From Pagrus major (lineage: Eukaryota; Chordata; Actinopteri; Spariformes; Sparidae), in NCBI RefSeq assembly GCF_040436345.1, contig NC_133230.1, positions 7,089,297 to 7,153,296 of the forward strand: a DNA stretch of 64,000 nt, read 5' to 3'. The notes below the pieces were generated by a model. That model was not told the DNA's origin and made no database searches. It saw only the letters and a program-made list of their open reading frames with translations. A program made the position numbers and the translations under genes. Position 1 is the first letter of the stretch; every line of letters starts with the position of its first letter. Positions 1 through 14,717 of this stretch are shown piece after piece.

Positions 1-55
1 TATCAGGCAAAGTGGGAAAAAAATAACTTATTTCCAAAACGATTTAATCCTTTAG

Positions 56-3000
56 GAACCCCAGAAGCCTGAGAAATCAGAGGCTCAGCAGAACCAACGT
101 CAGAAGGATCAGCACCCCTCTCTGGAGCAAAGCCCGTCCCCTGTGGAAGATTTTAGAGAACAGGAGCTGGTTGCACTCACTGGAAAAGAGCAGCTCAAGG
201 TATACACAGTCAGTGATTACACATGTATAAACAGAGGATATCAAATTCCTGCTTTTTTAGGGTATTGTATCATTTATGGTAGAGTATGTTGAAGCATGTG
301 ACTAAAACAAGTTTTTTGTGTTGCTTAATTTAGTCATTTTAAGCCTTCTTAGTTGTTCCTTTTGGCATTATCTGGCTGTCGCTGTTAAAGACTCGACAGG
401 GCTTATATATGATGGGTTTAATGTCATGAATGCATACTTGGCGTTATAATCCGAGGCTCTAAATTCACACAGTGAAAACTGGTCTCTGAGGATTTCTGTT
501 GTCAGGCCACGTTGCAGCATATTTATTTAGATTTGTTTGGTCAGATGGATTAATTTGTCTTCATGCTTTGTTTACCCATATGGCAATGGGAGTCTTGTTA
601 TGGTGTGTAAATTTATGTGTCTGCTCTGTCATCACCAACCCAAGGCGAATGTAACGCTGTCTGCTGTGTTTTCAGATCAGTGCAGTGAAGCAGAAAAGCA
701 TAGTTCGTCTATATTATGTATTGAACATGGTATCTCAAAATGTGGAAATACTGTAAAATGTCTAAAATTAGATTGAATTCAAGGCCTCAAATTTGCTTGA
801 CTATAGTGTCAGACTAAAAATATTATTGGTTTTCTTTTGATACAGTGCTTTCCTTTTCTTTGTGGTTTTTTTTTTTTTGACAATTATCCCTTAAATGTGG
901 CAAAGATATTTAACGCAGGCAGGATATTTTACAGTTAACAATACAATTTATTGTCTAAAATGACAGCAACAAACTTCCAATGGAATTTAATTATTATAAA
1001 ATTAACCCAAGCATCTTTTTCTCCATTAAAACCCCTTGAATTTATTTTTTTATCGGCACATAGCAGACAACATACAAGCTGAAACCAGTACATCTGTGAT
1101 AGCGCTATATCGGCCAACCGTTATACTGTCAAGCTCTAGTTTTAGGGCAGGATAAGATGAGGCGTACTCAGTTGGTTGCAGTCTGCAACCATTCCACTAG
1201 ATGCCACTAAATCCTTTACTTTGGACATAAATCTTTGGATTGCTTAAGGTAGAAATACATGCTACAGTATGCTCTCAAAATGTATTGCACATCACCTTAG
1301 GAAAGTGTGTGTATGTATGATTGTGTTTGTTTATGTGGTAATTAAATTGACCCATACTTTTATTACATTTACAGCAGTTGCAGGAGGCTGTGGAGAAGCG
1401 TAATGAGATCATCGCAAAGCTCAGCTCCAACCTGCAGGAGGCTCTGGCCAGCAGGGACCAGGTACAGCTGGAGGCACAGTCACTTGCCGGACAGATTCAG
1501 GCGCTGCAGAGACAGCTACAGCAGGTAAGTGCCAATCAAAGCTAAATCTGTGGCAGCACAGGAATATTTCTGCCCAAAAATGTGCACTTAACTCTTCATA
1601 TGCACAGCAATTGAACTTACATATTTTCTGAATTGTCTTCCTCACAGACCGGTGTAGAGTTTCTGCGCATCAAAAGTCAGTCAGGGGCTGAAGCCCTCGA
1701 CACTCATCAGCAAAAGCATCAGCATGGCGATTCGTTCCAAAATGCGGACAACCGTGGTAAGGAGGCACCATCAGGGGAAACAGGGAATGCAGGATCTGGC
1801 TCAGAGTCAAGCATTGACATTGAGACAGACAACATTCTGCACAAACTGAGGGCTGAGCTGGAAGAAGAAAGGCAGAAAAGCCAACGCATATGTGCTGAAC
1901 TAGCGGAGGAGATGGAGAAACACCAACATGTGCTTTCTTTACTGGAGAATGAAAAGAAGAGCATGGAGGAGGAGCGAAAGGGAAGGGAGGCACAGATGCA
2001 AGACCTCCAGACCCAGTTAAGCTTAGTCCAAAGTCAGTGCCTTGAGATGCAGCAGTACAAAGCAGAGAAGGAGAAGCTGAACAGAGATGTGGTGGAGCTG
2101 AGGAAGAGGCTTCAAGAGGGAGAAGATGCAGGGAGGAGATTTAGTGAGGAGGTGGCCAGCTCTGCCCTTCGTCTCCAGAGCCTTGAGGAAGAGAGACGGA
2201 GGCAGGAGGAGGAGATTCAGAGTCTCAAAGAAGAGCACAGGGATGAGGTGGAGAGAGTCAGGCAGCTATTGGAGGAGAAGGAGAAACAACTGAAGTTCAG
2301 AGAGGAAGAGGTGATTGGACTCAAGGCCTCTAAGAATCGGCAAAACCAAGCAAAGGCCGGTCTTAGTTGTGATGAAAGGAGTATGGATGAGGCCAGTCAG
2401 GAAAATGGACCTGATCAGGACAGCATGAATGTATCAACATCTGGAGATATTCTGATGGAGCGCTACTTATCTTCAGCTCCTCTTGCACACTCACAATCTT
2501 CAGTGGTCAATGAAAGCTTGGAACACTGCAGTCAACTGGACATCTCTGCAGACTACAGGTTAGAGAAGTATTATTTCTGCTATTTGTGTGCGTATTTATG
2601 CTTTATTGGCTAGATAAATCCCCTAAATTATCTCTCTGCCTCTCTTCACAGTTTTGAGCTGAACAGTGAGGTGTTGGGAGACGAGCCTCTGTTATCGATT
2701 TCAAACCGTTTCCATGAAGAAACCGACAACCTCCACAACAGCTCCAGCCCACGCTGCTCCCCTGGCATCCCTGTGGCTGATAATTCCAACCCTCAATCTC
2801 TAACTCAGTGGCTTCAAAACTCCACTTCCGGTGAGCTAGAAATGAGTAAACTGTCGGAGGAGCCGTTTGAAGAGGCAGACCTTGAAAAGGAGCTACTGAA
2901 TCAGCAGTGTGGTGAGCTCCGTGAGGAGCTGGCTGCCAAGGACAGGGACTTGAATGTGCTAAGGGAGGAAGTTATCAAGAGTGCTGAAGAGCTGGAGGAG

Positions 3001-6000
3001 GCCAGGAACAGGTAACGTAATGAAGTTAATTCGAACATGTGGTTCATTTTTCCCTGATACATTTCTTTGCGTAACTTTTTCAGCTTATGATATGTTTTGA
3101 TTCCTATTATAAATGTATTATCAGGGCTTCAAGGTGTGACTGATTTGGTCATACATGCGCCCAAAAATCTGTCAAGTGTAATAAATGTTTTTCTTTGGTC
3201 AAGTGCCTGAAATTTAGCAAGACAAATCTGAAAAATAAAATGTAGCTTATGAAAGTATTTTTGAGGTTATTTAAATTTCTCAGAGTCTACAGTTAGCTGC
3301 ACCTTCAACTGAATATATCTTATCTACAAATGTTTGTTCATTAAAAATGGACATAGATTTATTGTCTGCAAAAGTAAGTATTTTAACGGCTTGCTCAAAG
3401 CTATTAATTCTTAAACAATCTCTGTATGTTTAGATGGGCCCAAGTAACAGAAGAACTCAGGCAAGCTCTGTGGGAACTTGAAGAGGAGAAGGAGAAGAGG
3501 AGCCATGTTGAGGAGGAGATGAACTTGAAAGCCCATGAACAAGATAACCTGAAGAACAAACTCAGTGCCTTAATGGAAGAAAATGCAGTAATGTTGATGG
3601 GAAAGGAAGCTACTGAAACCCACCTGCTGGTCTCTGCTACCTCTCAATCAGAGGAGGGAGATAAACTGGTAGGGGAGCTAAAAGATGAGCAGGAGAAGGA
3701 GGCTGCAGTCCTGGCTCATCAAAAACAGCTGGAGCTACTGAAGTCGTCTCTGCAGGAGATATCAAAATCTGCCAACCAGGGCGCAAAGCTCCTAGTCGAC
3801 AAACATCTGCAAATACTGCAGGTATACCCATATTATAAGTTGGTTTGTGTTAGCTTAATGTATGTAAACATGTTAGTCTCTGCATGGATGTTTTTTTTAC
3901 CCAATTTGATTTAGACATCATAAATCAGCAGTAATATGTTTGTTCTTAAAGGCTTCAGACAGAGGAGGAAATAAATTGATAAGAAAAAATACAAAAAGTT
4001 AAAGAATTTCCTTTTCTTCCTTTTTCAAGGCTCACTCTAAACTTCTGTCGTCTATGCAAAAGGAGACACAAACAACACATCAAACCACGGAAGCCCTACT
4101 CAGTCAAAGGACTATGGAGCTGGAGGAAACATTAAAGGAGCTTGAATGTGTTAAAACAGAAATGAGAAGATTGTGTGACGCACTGGAAAAGAGCAAGGAT
4201 AGTCTGGACATTGCTGAAAAAGAGAAGATTGAACTGGAAACTCAGGTCGTCTGTTTGAGACAAAACCTGGCCAATTTGGAGGAGGCCCAAGCCCAGGCAG
4301 TGCAGGAGAGGGAGGAGCACATGAGAAAAGAAGAGGAGATGGATGAACGCATTAAACAAATGGAACAAGTCTTAGAGGAGGAACTGGATCAGTTTGAGAA
4401 CCTGCTTAAAGCCAAAGATATAGAGGTGAGATATGTAATGTAATAATGGTTTATTTACTTAATTTCTACCTGCAAGAGATTAACATGCTGTACAAAATAA
4501 TTTTCACAGTTGGCTGAAGGGAGGGAGAAATGGGAGGAAGAGAGACAGGAGAAGGAGAAGGAGCTCCTTGATGTGAGGCATCACCTGGACGAGCAGAGAA
4601 GGGAGAGGGAGGAGGAGGTGAAGGCTCTCCTGGAGAAGCAGAACGTGGCTGTTGAGGAGGCTACACAAAGGCTCGCGACATCTCACCAACAGGAGATGAA
4701 AGACCTGATGGAGAAACATCAACAAGAGGTGAGATCTATGAACCGCACCAACTTCAAAGGCTGATAATTTGAGAGATTTATGACGGAATTATTCATTTTT
4801 AAGAATAAATGTTTTTTTAAAAACTCCCAGGACCCATATTTGCCTCACTTCAGTTTCGCCGTCTTGTGAAATCCCTGATTTTTCTATATCTGGAAATTCC
4901 TAGGTTTCTGAGTTAAACGCTCACCTGGAGTCAGAACTGCTGAAGCGGCAGGCCCATACGGAGGAAGAACAGAAGAGACAGATCAGCCTAATTAAACAGG
5001 TGATTAAAAAGTCTGAATATGAAAAGAATCACTTTTTCAATGAGCCTTCAGGAAACTAAATTTGGGAAAAGTGGAAAACATTTCCCTAAAACGCCCCTCT
5101 TTCGTTTAAATGTTATTCATATTTTTACTTATTCATTTAATTTTTCCCCCTTTCTCTTATCCATGTTATAAAACGATTACTCTGTAGTTGTATGTATGTA
5201 TGTATGTATGTAAAAAATTACTATAGTGTTGCTATTGAGTGATTCTAAATAAAGTAAATAGCGTGCTTGCAATTCACTGAGTTCTACCCCTTTTTGCCAT
5301 CGTTTACTAGTTTTGTATTATTTTGTTGGCTTCTCATTCCCCCTGTTCTGTCTTGCCCCAGGTGACTGAACGTGAGCACGAGAGGATGCTTTCAGAGCTG
5401 ACTGCCAAACACAAGGAGGAGTTTAATCAGCTGAGGGAGAGCATGGAGGCTGCCCACCAGGTTGAACTGCTGCAGGCTCAGGTATACTATATGTGTACAT
5501 GTAGACACCTTGAGCCACGGCATGCTGCAAAAATATCTCTTCCATCCCTTCCTTTTTCCTCCCTTACACACTTATTTCAAAGTAATTTTGTGTTTGCAAT
5601 TACTTGTACTCCTTAGTAGTACTTAATACTCATATTTGGTATCTATGGAAATTGAAGTAATCTTACTTTACTTTGCAGCCATAATATATTGGTATGGAAG
5701 GTAAATTATATTTTCTCATACAACTCCATACCTTGTGCTTTTATTTCCTCCAGGTCCAAAAGACCAAGGAACTTGAAGCTATGCGTCTAAGCCTGACCAA
5801 TGTCCACATGTCCCAGCTGGAGCACTCCCATGTAAACTTGAAGCAGGAGCAGGAGTCTGCTCTCACCAAGGCCCAGGCCTCCCTGAGGGAGACATTTGCC
5901 CAGGAAAGTGCACTTTTGCAGGCCCAGCATCAGCTAGAACTGGATCAGATCAAACAGCAGATCCAGGAGCAGCAGGAGAGACTGCACGAGCTGCACCAAG

Positions 6001-9000
6001 AAGAGATGAGTGAGTGTTGTTCAGTCGGTGTTCTTGTTCATGTTTGCCCTCAGGTACACTCAACACACTCAACGAGTGTGCCATTATGGATGTGGGTGAG
6101 TCACCCTCATTGCCTAGATGCTTCTTCAGGACAAAGTAGAACACAATGACAGATGTAACCTTCAAATTCTCTGACGCGTGTGAATCTTTTCATCTGCTTT
6201 TTATATGTGTGTTCAGATGAGTTGAAGCAGCAGTGGGAGACTTCTGTTGCTCAGGAGAGCGCTGCCATGGAGAGAAAGCAGGCCGAAGAGAAACAGGTCA
6301 GGGTTTATAAAAAAATCCATATAATTGTTGAAAGGCTTTTTGACTTTTTAACTGCCATTTCATTGCATAGTTTGAAAGTTATACCATATTAGATCCATTT
6401 TGATTTTACATTTCAAATCATCTTGGTATTTTCTTTTTCACAGGCTCTAAGGTCACAGTGGAATAAGGACGCTGAGAGCACCCGGTCAAACCTCCAAACA
6501 TCTCTGACAGAGACCCAGAACAGCCTTACTGTAACCCAGGCAGAACTTGCCCAGACCAACAAAGCACTTAGTGAATCCCAGGAAGCTCTGTCCCAGACCC
6601 AGTCAGAGCTGCAGGAGTCACGGGCCAGGCTTGAGGAACTCCAGACCTCCAGTAAGGAGCAGAGTCAGAAATTAGAGGAGGAGCTGAAACAAGCCTGGGC
6701 TGACAGAGATGCTGCTGCCTGTGAGTTGCTTTCTACCGACCTCCCCTCCTCACTCACAATGCATACATCCAATAAGGCTGCACAATCCTATAAATTTATC
6801 ATCTGTCAATTTAATCTGTCTTTTCTCCATGAAAATGCAACCATACATATAATAGACAATCATGCTGACTTGCTGCTAACAGTCATGATTTTGAAGGCTC
6901 CTAAATTTAGTTTAGAGGTTTCAGGTATCAGACTTGTGGCCACTTACTTACACTATGCATGTGTTTTATATTCTAACTTATGCAAGTTGTTGTATTGCTC
7001 ACTCTGTTGTGAATGCTTCCTAGGTCGTCTTGAGGAGTTGGTCTCTTGTCACAAGGCAGTGCTGCACGAGAAAGAGCAGCAAGTGCTCCACCTAGAGGAG
7101 AAGGAACAGCAATTGCAGCAAGAGGTAAGTTCACTTAATATGCAGCACATCTTAACTATACTATTAACAAACAGAAACATATTACAAATATATTTCACTC
7201 ATGTAGCTAGTACCAGTCTGAGACCATAGAAAACTTACTAGATTGTTTTTTTCCCCTGTGAATCAGGTTTTGCGCCTACAGGAGGAGAAGACCCTGCTAA
7301 AACAGAGCTCTGAACAAGAAGTAGGACAGTTGTGGACCCAGCTGGAGAGCATGAGGACTAGTCGCCAAGAGCTGGGAGGTGAGATTGATTTACCAGCCTG
7401 GTAATGCTATATTTTCATCTTCTGCCTTTGTTTAGATATTCATAATTAACTCTGAGGTACAAGGCACAGAAAATAAATTGCTTTCTTAACGATGGCTGAA
7501 GTCTGTGGTGTGATATGACACACAGGAATAGAGCATATATTTCCAGTGACTGTGATCTGACCTTTTCGTGTCTTTGCTGTCCGCCTCATTATCTGACAGA
7601 GCTGAAGGAGCAGCTGCTCGCACGCTCATCCCGTGTTGATGACATTGAGCGCCTAAAGACGGAGTTTAATGATCAGAAACGGGAAATCAGAGAGCAGAAT
7701 GAGGCTGAGCTGGAAAGCCTGAGGAGGTTTGAAAGCACTCGCACACAATCATGATGCTTTTCTTCTAACAAAAGTCTTAACTCTTATTCTTTGTCCATGT
7801 TTCAAATCTAATTTTTAGGAAAATAAATGATATTCAAACTCAGGTTACACAGCATGTATTAGCCTGTGTTAGTCAACAAGATTGTCAGTTATCTGCCAGT
7901 TTTCCTCTTTATACCTTTTCACTCTCCGTTCTAGTTATACATGCTTTACCTCATCCTTCTTTAGGTACTTTGAGCAGCGATTGCGGGTAACAGAGGAGAA
8001 CTACAGAGAGGAAATTGCTCTGCTTCAGCTGAGGCTGGTTGAAGGTGCCTTGGAGGAATCTGTTCTTAAAACCTCAGATGACAGGTATGGATGTCCCTAT
8101 GTAAGACCTGATACATATACTACAACCTTTATACAATTATTTTATCATCAGTGCCTTTGGTCTCTGTTTCAGTTTCATATCTCAAATCCAAGCTCAAGAG
8201 GGAAAAGATCATGTGCTTTCTGATATTGGCCTCAAACTGGAGAAACACCAGGTACGCACGTACTATGTGAAGACCTGCTGTCACTACATAAATGTGTGAA
8301 TTTGAGTGCTTTAAAATTGGCCTTGCAAATGTTGCATCATAGAATCATGATGATGTCTCCAGCTCGGAGTTCATTTTTCTGCATATTTTGACGGTATTAT
8401 TTTTGACCGTAAGCATCGCACTTTTTAATAGGCTTGGGAACCTGGCTCACCAGACCAAAGTTAAGTTAGAGGTTAAAGGTCTTGGTGTCATTTTGGACTT
8501 TGAGGGCCATATTAGAAATTAGACTGCTGATAAAGACGGCATTCTTTCCTAATTGCCAAGGTAACGCTGTTCTTAACAAAGCAGGATGGCAAGAAGAAGT
8601 TTATTTTATTACTTGCAGGTTCATCTATTTCAATTTCCGTTTCTCTGGCATATCAAAAAAGTTAATCGGAAACCTTTAAGTAGCTCAGAACTCTGCTGCC
8701 AGATTTTAACAAAAACTAGGCAGAGAGAGCACATTCCTCCTGTTTTAGCTACCCTACACTGGCTTCCCGTTCCCACTCTTAATGGCATAGCACTGTCTTA
8801 CATTTTGGACCTTTTAACTCCCTGTCAACCAACGAGAGCTCTGATTCTGGTATTTTTAACTGTCCCCAAAGTAGCCCACAAAACACGTGGAGAAGCTGCT
8901 TTTAGCTACTATGCCCAAAGACTGCCGAACACCCTGCACAGTTAGATTAGATATGCAAGCACTGTTGACAGTTTTAAAAATCGGCTCAAACCCTTCTTAT

Positions 9001-12000
9001 TCAGGCAGGCATTTAATTAATATTGTACGTTTCTATCTCTCTTTTTTTAACAACTTCTATGCATCTGCCTTTTTATTCAATCTTTTTCCATTTTTATGAA
9101 CCTATTTGTCTTTTTGTATTGGTTTTGTTTTGAACGTCATACTGTAAAACACTTTCATACATAAAATGCAGTGTAAAGTTAATATTATTATTATTATGTT
9201 ATGTCCCATCCAGGAAGTACTTGATAGCTTGCGCCTTCAGCTGGAGGAGGAACACACCGTGGAGCTATCCAATCTTCGAACTTCTATGGCTCTTTCCTTT
9301 AAGGAAGAGCTGCAAGAGGTTAGACACAAACTCAGTCCTTCAATCTATAATGCCTCTACTTTCACAAAAACAGAATAAGAAGTTAATATGAGGGAGGTTT
9401 TTGGCACACTGTACACTCAGGGTCAAGTTATGTGCGTTCAGAACTACTTCAAAAGACAAAATAGTTGCATCAAGAATGAGAAAAGACAGCTAGAGAGAAA
9501 TTCGAACCCAGGCTCCTTTTATCACCATTGAACAGAAGGGTAATCACGGCAAGAAGAGGGTGTAAATGTTGAATTATCAGGACCCCCAGCCCCCCAATTC
9601 AGTGTCAGAAAGATGTTGGCAGAGAGGGTTTAAGGAGCTATTTGACTGCCCGATGAGAAGTTCTGTTTGAGTATGCTGGCACCTTTGCTGTCTCATTTAA
9701 TGTTTTTGTATTATTACTTTCTTCATTAGGTGCGCTCAGACCTCACTGACCACTACTATGAAGAGCTGCAGGAGATGAAGACTCGTCATGCACTGGAGCT
9801 TGAACAACTCAAAGCCAAACTCTCTGACCGTCACTTACAAGGTACTTCTCAACTGCATATTTAGGAATAGAAACATGCCATTTGGTTTTGAGAATTTAAA
9901 GAAGTTGAATAACTCCTCAAATGTCTTCGTGACAGAGCTTACCAGAGCTCGTTTGGAGGCAGCACGGCAGGTTGAGGTGAGAAAAGATAATCAGATGATC
10001 AAAAAAGCTAATTAGACAATGAGTTCATGGTGTATAGTATATTGCAATTTGTTGGTCATTTTAATTAGGTGGAGGTGGAACAGAGGATGTGGTGTTACAC
10101 TGAGGAGCTACAGACAAGGATGACCATCATCCACACACTGGAGAAGAGACTGGCTGCCTTGAGTGAAGAACATACTGTAGAAATGCAAAGGAACACGCAA
10201 AAGGTACACACTCATGCACAATCCTGCCTTCTAAAAAGGTAAAAATATACTGACACACAGATTTAATGATGCAATATGGGAATGAAAAGCATGTTACTTA
10301 CATATATGTTCCACAATTGACACAGGAGTTTGCTGGGGAGCTCATTCTTCTTGAGGAAGCTCTGAAACAGGAGAGGAAGCATGTGCAGGCGGAGATGAAG
10401 AGGCTGAGAGAAGAGCTCCAAGAGAAGCATGATGCTGAGCTATCTGCCCTGAAGTCAGACCATGACAGAGAGACGGAGAAGGAGAGGATGCATTTTGAAG
10501 AAGCACTTCATGAGGAGAAGGAGAAGTTAAAGTCTCTACAGGCTGCACTGGACAGCGATGAGAGTAAGTCGTCAGTAGATTTACTTCTTTATAGCTGCCA
10601 GTCGGATCCGACAGAGTGTTTTGGAAATGGAATACATTAGTAGTGGTTCTCCATCAATTAGTAACATGATGTGTTTTTCTTCAAGGCCCACAGGTTTTAA
10701 TAGTGAGGCAGAGACTGGAGGCCCAGTATGACAATGAGCTACGCCAAGCCAAAGAGAGGTGAGCTATATTGAGGCTCAAGAATCTTTTTGGCCTTGTTTG
10801 ATTTCATGTATTTTCAGTGCTGCTGTCATGGTTTTTCTTAAATCATTGCAAAAACATCTCATGTTTCATCTTGTGCACCCTTGAAAAGGCTTTTTTTTGT
10901 TCTTCTTTGAATTCAACTTTTTTTATTGGTGGAAACATGTTATACCATAAACAGATACTGAACATTTTCATTTTCCAAAGACCAGTGACAAACTAAATGA
11001 ATAAACAACACAAGAAATAAATACCTACCTAGACCCACCCAGGTTAACCTTTACATTTGTTTGTTGTTGGTGTAATGTTGATATATGTATATCACGGTAC
11101 ATAAATGCCTTTTTTTTTTTTTTACAGTTTGATGCCTTTTTTTCTTGTCTGTGTTTAGGTTCCAAGAGGAGAAAGCCATGTTGGAGCAAAGTTTGGCCCA
11201 AAAATATGAAATGTCTCTGGCAGAGCTAAAGAGCAAGCATCAAACTGAGCTGGAAAGTGACAGAGCAACACTACTGAACAAACACTCCCAAGAGATGAAT
11301 GCACTTAATGCCAAACACAAAGCACAACTAGATTCACTCAGTGCCAGTCACAGAGATCAGCTTACAGCTATGGCCGCTGAGCTCGAGTCCAAACACAACA
11401 CTGAGCTTGTTGCCTTGGAAGTGGCTGTCGATTCCAAACGAAAGGCAGACCTTGAAAGTCTGGAGGCCCTCTTTAAGGAGACCAGTCAGGCTCAGCTGGA
11501 AGCTTTAGAAGCCGAGTTAGCTCGCAAACACCAGGAAGAGAGGGATGAACTGGAAAAGAGAATGCTGGGTAATATGGACACTCTGGAGGCCACATATCTG
11601 AAGGAAGTGCAAGTAAGGACACAATTTATAACAAGTAAAACAAAAAGTGAAGCCTTATGTTGGCATGGTTGAATTTCTTTAAGAAATTCTTCTCACTTTG
11701 TATTTACTTTACAATGCTATTTTCCTTTTCAATCTCAGACACTGCGGGATGAAATTGTGCAACTTGAAGAGAGCCATCGTCAAGACCTGAATTGCCAGAA
11801 GTCGGAACATAGGCAGACAATGGAGCGCCATGCCGCAGAGCAGCTGTCCACCAGGGAGGATCTGAGGAAAGAGCTGGCTCAGGTGCACATAGAGAAGTTT
11901 AGTGCCATGGCAGCAGAGCTCAGCCACGTTCACAAGGTGAGAACTGGTATACAGTCGTGAAATTATTACTCAATTAACTAGTGAAACACAGGCAATTAAA

Positions 12001-14631
12001 AACGTCTACTGCTGACTTAAAATCTTAATGTTGTTGTTTTTTCTTTCATGATTTGTTCTTACAGACTGAGCTGGCTGCTCAGAAAGAGGCCTTAGATAAG
12101 GAACACTGCCGAGCCCTGGAGACCCTGAAGAAGCAGGTAATTACACACTCCCTACTCATCCCTACTATTACTTGGTTATCTAATCTCCTAAAAAAGCAAA
12201 AATTAAGTGTCTTCACATGAGGACACTGGTTATAATGTTTGGACAATCTTAGCACATGTAATCGCACAACATAATAGTTTGTAGTCTACATGCTGACATA
12301 AATGGGGGAAAAAATATTTAAGTGTGATTTTATTTTTAACTTATTTGAAAAAGTCTTCAGTATCTAGTCATTAAAAAAAAAAAAGGTTCCTCAGATCGAG
12401 AATATATTTGTGGCGGTGGTCTTTTTAAAGTCTGAAGAAATGTTTCAAGTTAGGAATGACTGCAAATCTGAGGGAACGATGCATGAATGCAGTCATTCCT
12501 AACTTTCTTTTAAAAATAAAAGATTATAAATGCAAAAATCAATTTTAGGGCATCTCACTCAGGTGGGAAACCTGTAAGAAGCTAGATTATACTGGCTAGA
12601 CAGAATCACAATTCACAATCCACCACAATCATGTGGGATTGGGCATTATGAGACGATAAATCTCTGGTTGCATTTGACCTTAGTTTTCGCATCTGTGTGA
12701 TGAAGTACTTAAATTGATTGGTATTTAATTCAGTGGATTTATCAAAAGCAGCTGTGTAGTTATTGAATCTGTAAGCTTTTTTTTTTTTTTCAATGACTTT
12801 TATGAAATATGTCACTATACAATTATCAATTTACTAATATATTATATTACAGCTCTTTTGTGATGAGGAATTTTATCAATATTGCAAACCCCTTTGCTGG
12901 TGTTAATTAATTCAATAAATCAATTTAATTGAATGCTTCGGCAGTGAATCTTAGAGGTAATTTGTTAGCTGTTACAGCATTGTAATTTGATTATAAGCAC
13001 ATGTCATTCATTTTCCCTGGTTAGGATATGAGTTAAGTGTTTGGTAGATACACAAACAACCTCCGCTATGGTTTATTTTGACTTTTATATCCTTCTCTCT
13101 CCAGCTTTGATCGTTAGCAGTATCTGATTTGTCTTTTGTTCTGTCTGTGTTTTCTCAGGTTTTAGAACTAGAGCAACAACACAGCACTGCTCTTCAGGAG
13201 CTCTCACAGTCCTACACTGCTGAGAAAGAGCAACTCATCGAACAGCACCAACTCCAGCTGCAGGTGTGTGTCGAGCATGTGTGTGAGAATGAGTCTTTTA
13301 CAGGGTGTATTAACGTCGAGCCTGGCGAGTTGTTTCTAATGGTTTTTAGTAGAGTCCTTGTTTCTATGGCTTTTACAGCCCATTAGAGAAGGGATTACAG
13401 AGTTATTGTTCATCCTTTATAATGGTGTATTTGTGTGCGGAGGCACAGAGTACTTATTTAGATATTTTCAGAGAAGCACTATGACTGTGACCATTTGACA
13501 AACTGGATGTTGTGGTATTAAACAAGTACCATTTCCCTACTTTGAGACTCAAGTCAACCAAAACTAAAACACGCACAATTTAGTTTACCAAATGTCTTGA
13601 CTTTCTCTGCTGCAGGAGTTGAGGGGAGTGTCTGCGCGAGAATTGGAGGCATGTCGCAGGGAGCTTGAAGAGGAGTCGTCAAGGCAACGTCAGCACTTCT
13701 TAGAGGAGGTGGAGCTCCTCAAAGTCCAATCGGAGGAGAGACTGCAGGACAGAATTAATCAACTGAAGGTAAAAAACAAAAAAACATGCTGAGTGATGAG
13801 GAAAAAGATGACAGTGTGGGCAGCTCTTTTTGCTAAAGATCTTTAATATTCTTTCACCACTAAGGCCGTCATATTCTCTACATATAATTATTTATTTTCA
13901 TGTTAAAAATACAATACTATTTCCTGTTTTATTTTAAGTTGTGTGATTTTTGAGCCAGAGTGCCTGCTTGAAAGATCATTATGTAATAGCTGTGGATTAT
14001 ATAGAGAGCTGTCGTGTTTGTGTGTGTGTCGTGGCATTGCCCTCTCTAAGCTCCAGCTGCACCAGTTCATTCATAGGGACAGCTCTTTCTGTTGGACTCT
14101 GTCCCATTGGAGCTTTTTTCAAACCCAGTTTGCTCATAATCCCACCATCATATATGCAGAAGTGTTCTTGTCTCTCTGTTCTCTGAATCTGCCGGACTGT
14201 GCATGTGTTTGTGTTGTTGCCATCTGAACAGTGGCTAAATGGACGGATCTAAGCTTTTTATCCTCTGATGCAGAAGGTTTTAATGCTGAAGGTACTTTTT
14301 TTCAGACATTTGGCTTTTTACCATCTGAAATGTGCAAGCCAGTAGTCAGCCATAAGCCTGAGAGACATGGTCAGATAGCTCTTTAGCCGAGGAACAAATA
14401 AACCTACACTATAGTGCAGCTTTTTAAAATGATGTGCTGCATATTTTAATTGACGGACCATTATCATTGCTTTCTTTGAAGACGGAGTTTGAAGAGCAGA
14501 AGCAGGTGGAGCTTGAGGACCTGAGGCGGAGCTTCTCATCTGAACAGGAGGAGAAAGAGCAGAGCTACACCGGCAAAATGAGCCAGCTCACTGCCCAACT
14601 GCAGCAGCTAGATGCTGTGGTGGCCCAGGTA

Positions 14632-14717
<86 letters not shown>

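Larger units (their letters stand above)
56..5481 (+). other. pcnt: pcnt exons 1-9: N-terminal coiled-coil block (residues 1-928 of the visible protein)
   Basis: Coding exons: 56-199, 1375-1524, 1648-2558, 2652-3011, 3434-3821, 4030-4425, 4510-4728, 4904-4999, 5362-5481. The 911-nt exon 1648-2558 is one of the largest in the gene. Heptad-rich throughout, with a short acidic/serine-rich gap near 2340-2860 that probably breaks the coiled coil. The start of exon 2 (LQEAVEKRNEIIAKLSSNLQ) resembles the N-terminal region of AKAP9 more than anything I recall in mammalian PCNT, so this block may be an ancestral AKAP9/PCNT part. The donor of exon 3 and acceptor of exon 4 split an AGT serine codon. Confidence 0.9.

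Noticed and set aside
9495-9515. TTCGAACCC, like a tRNA T-loop or B box
   Set aside because: No A box at the right distance and no cloverleaf stems; not a tRNA or a clear SINE head.
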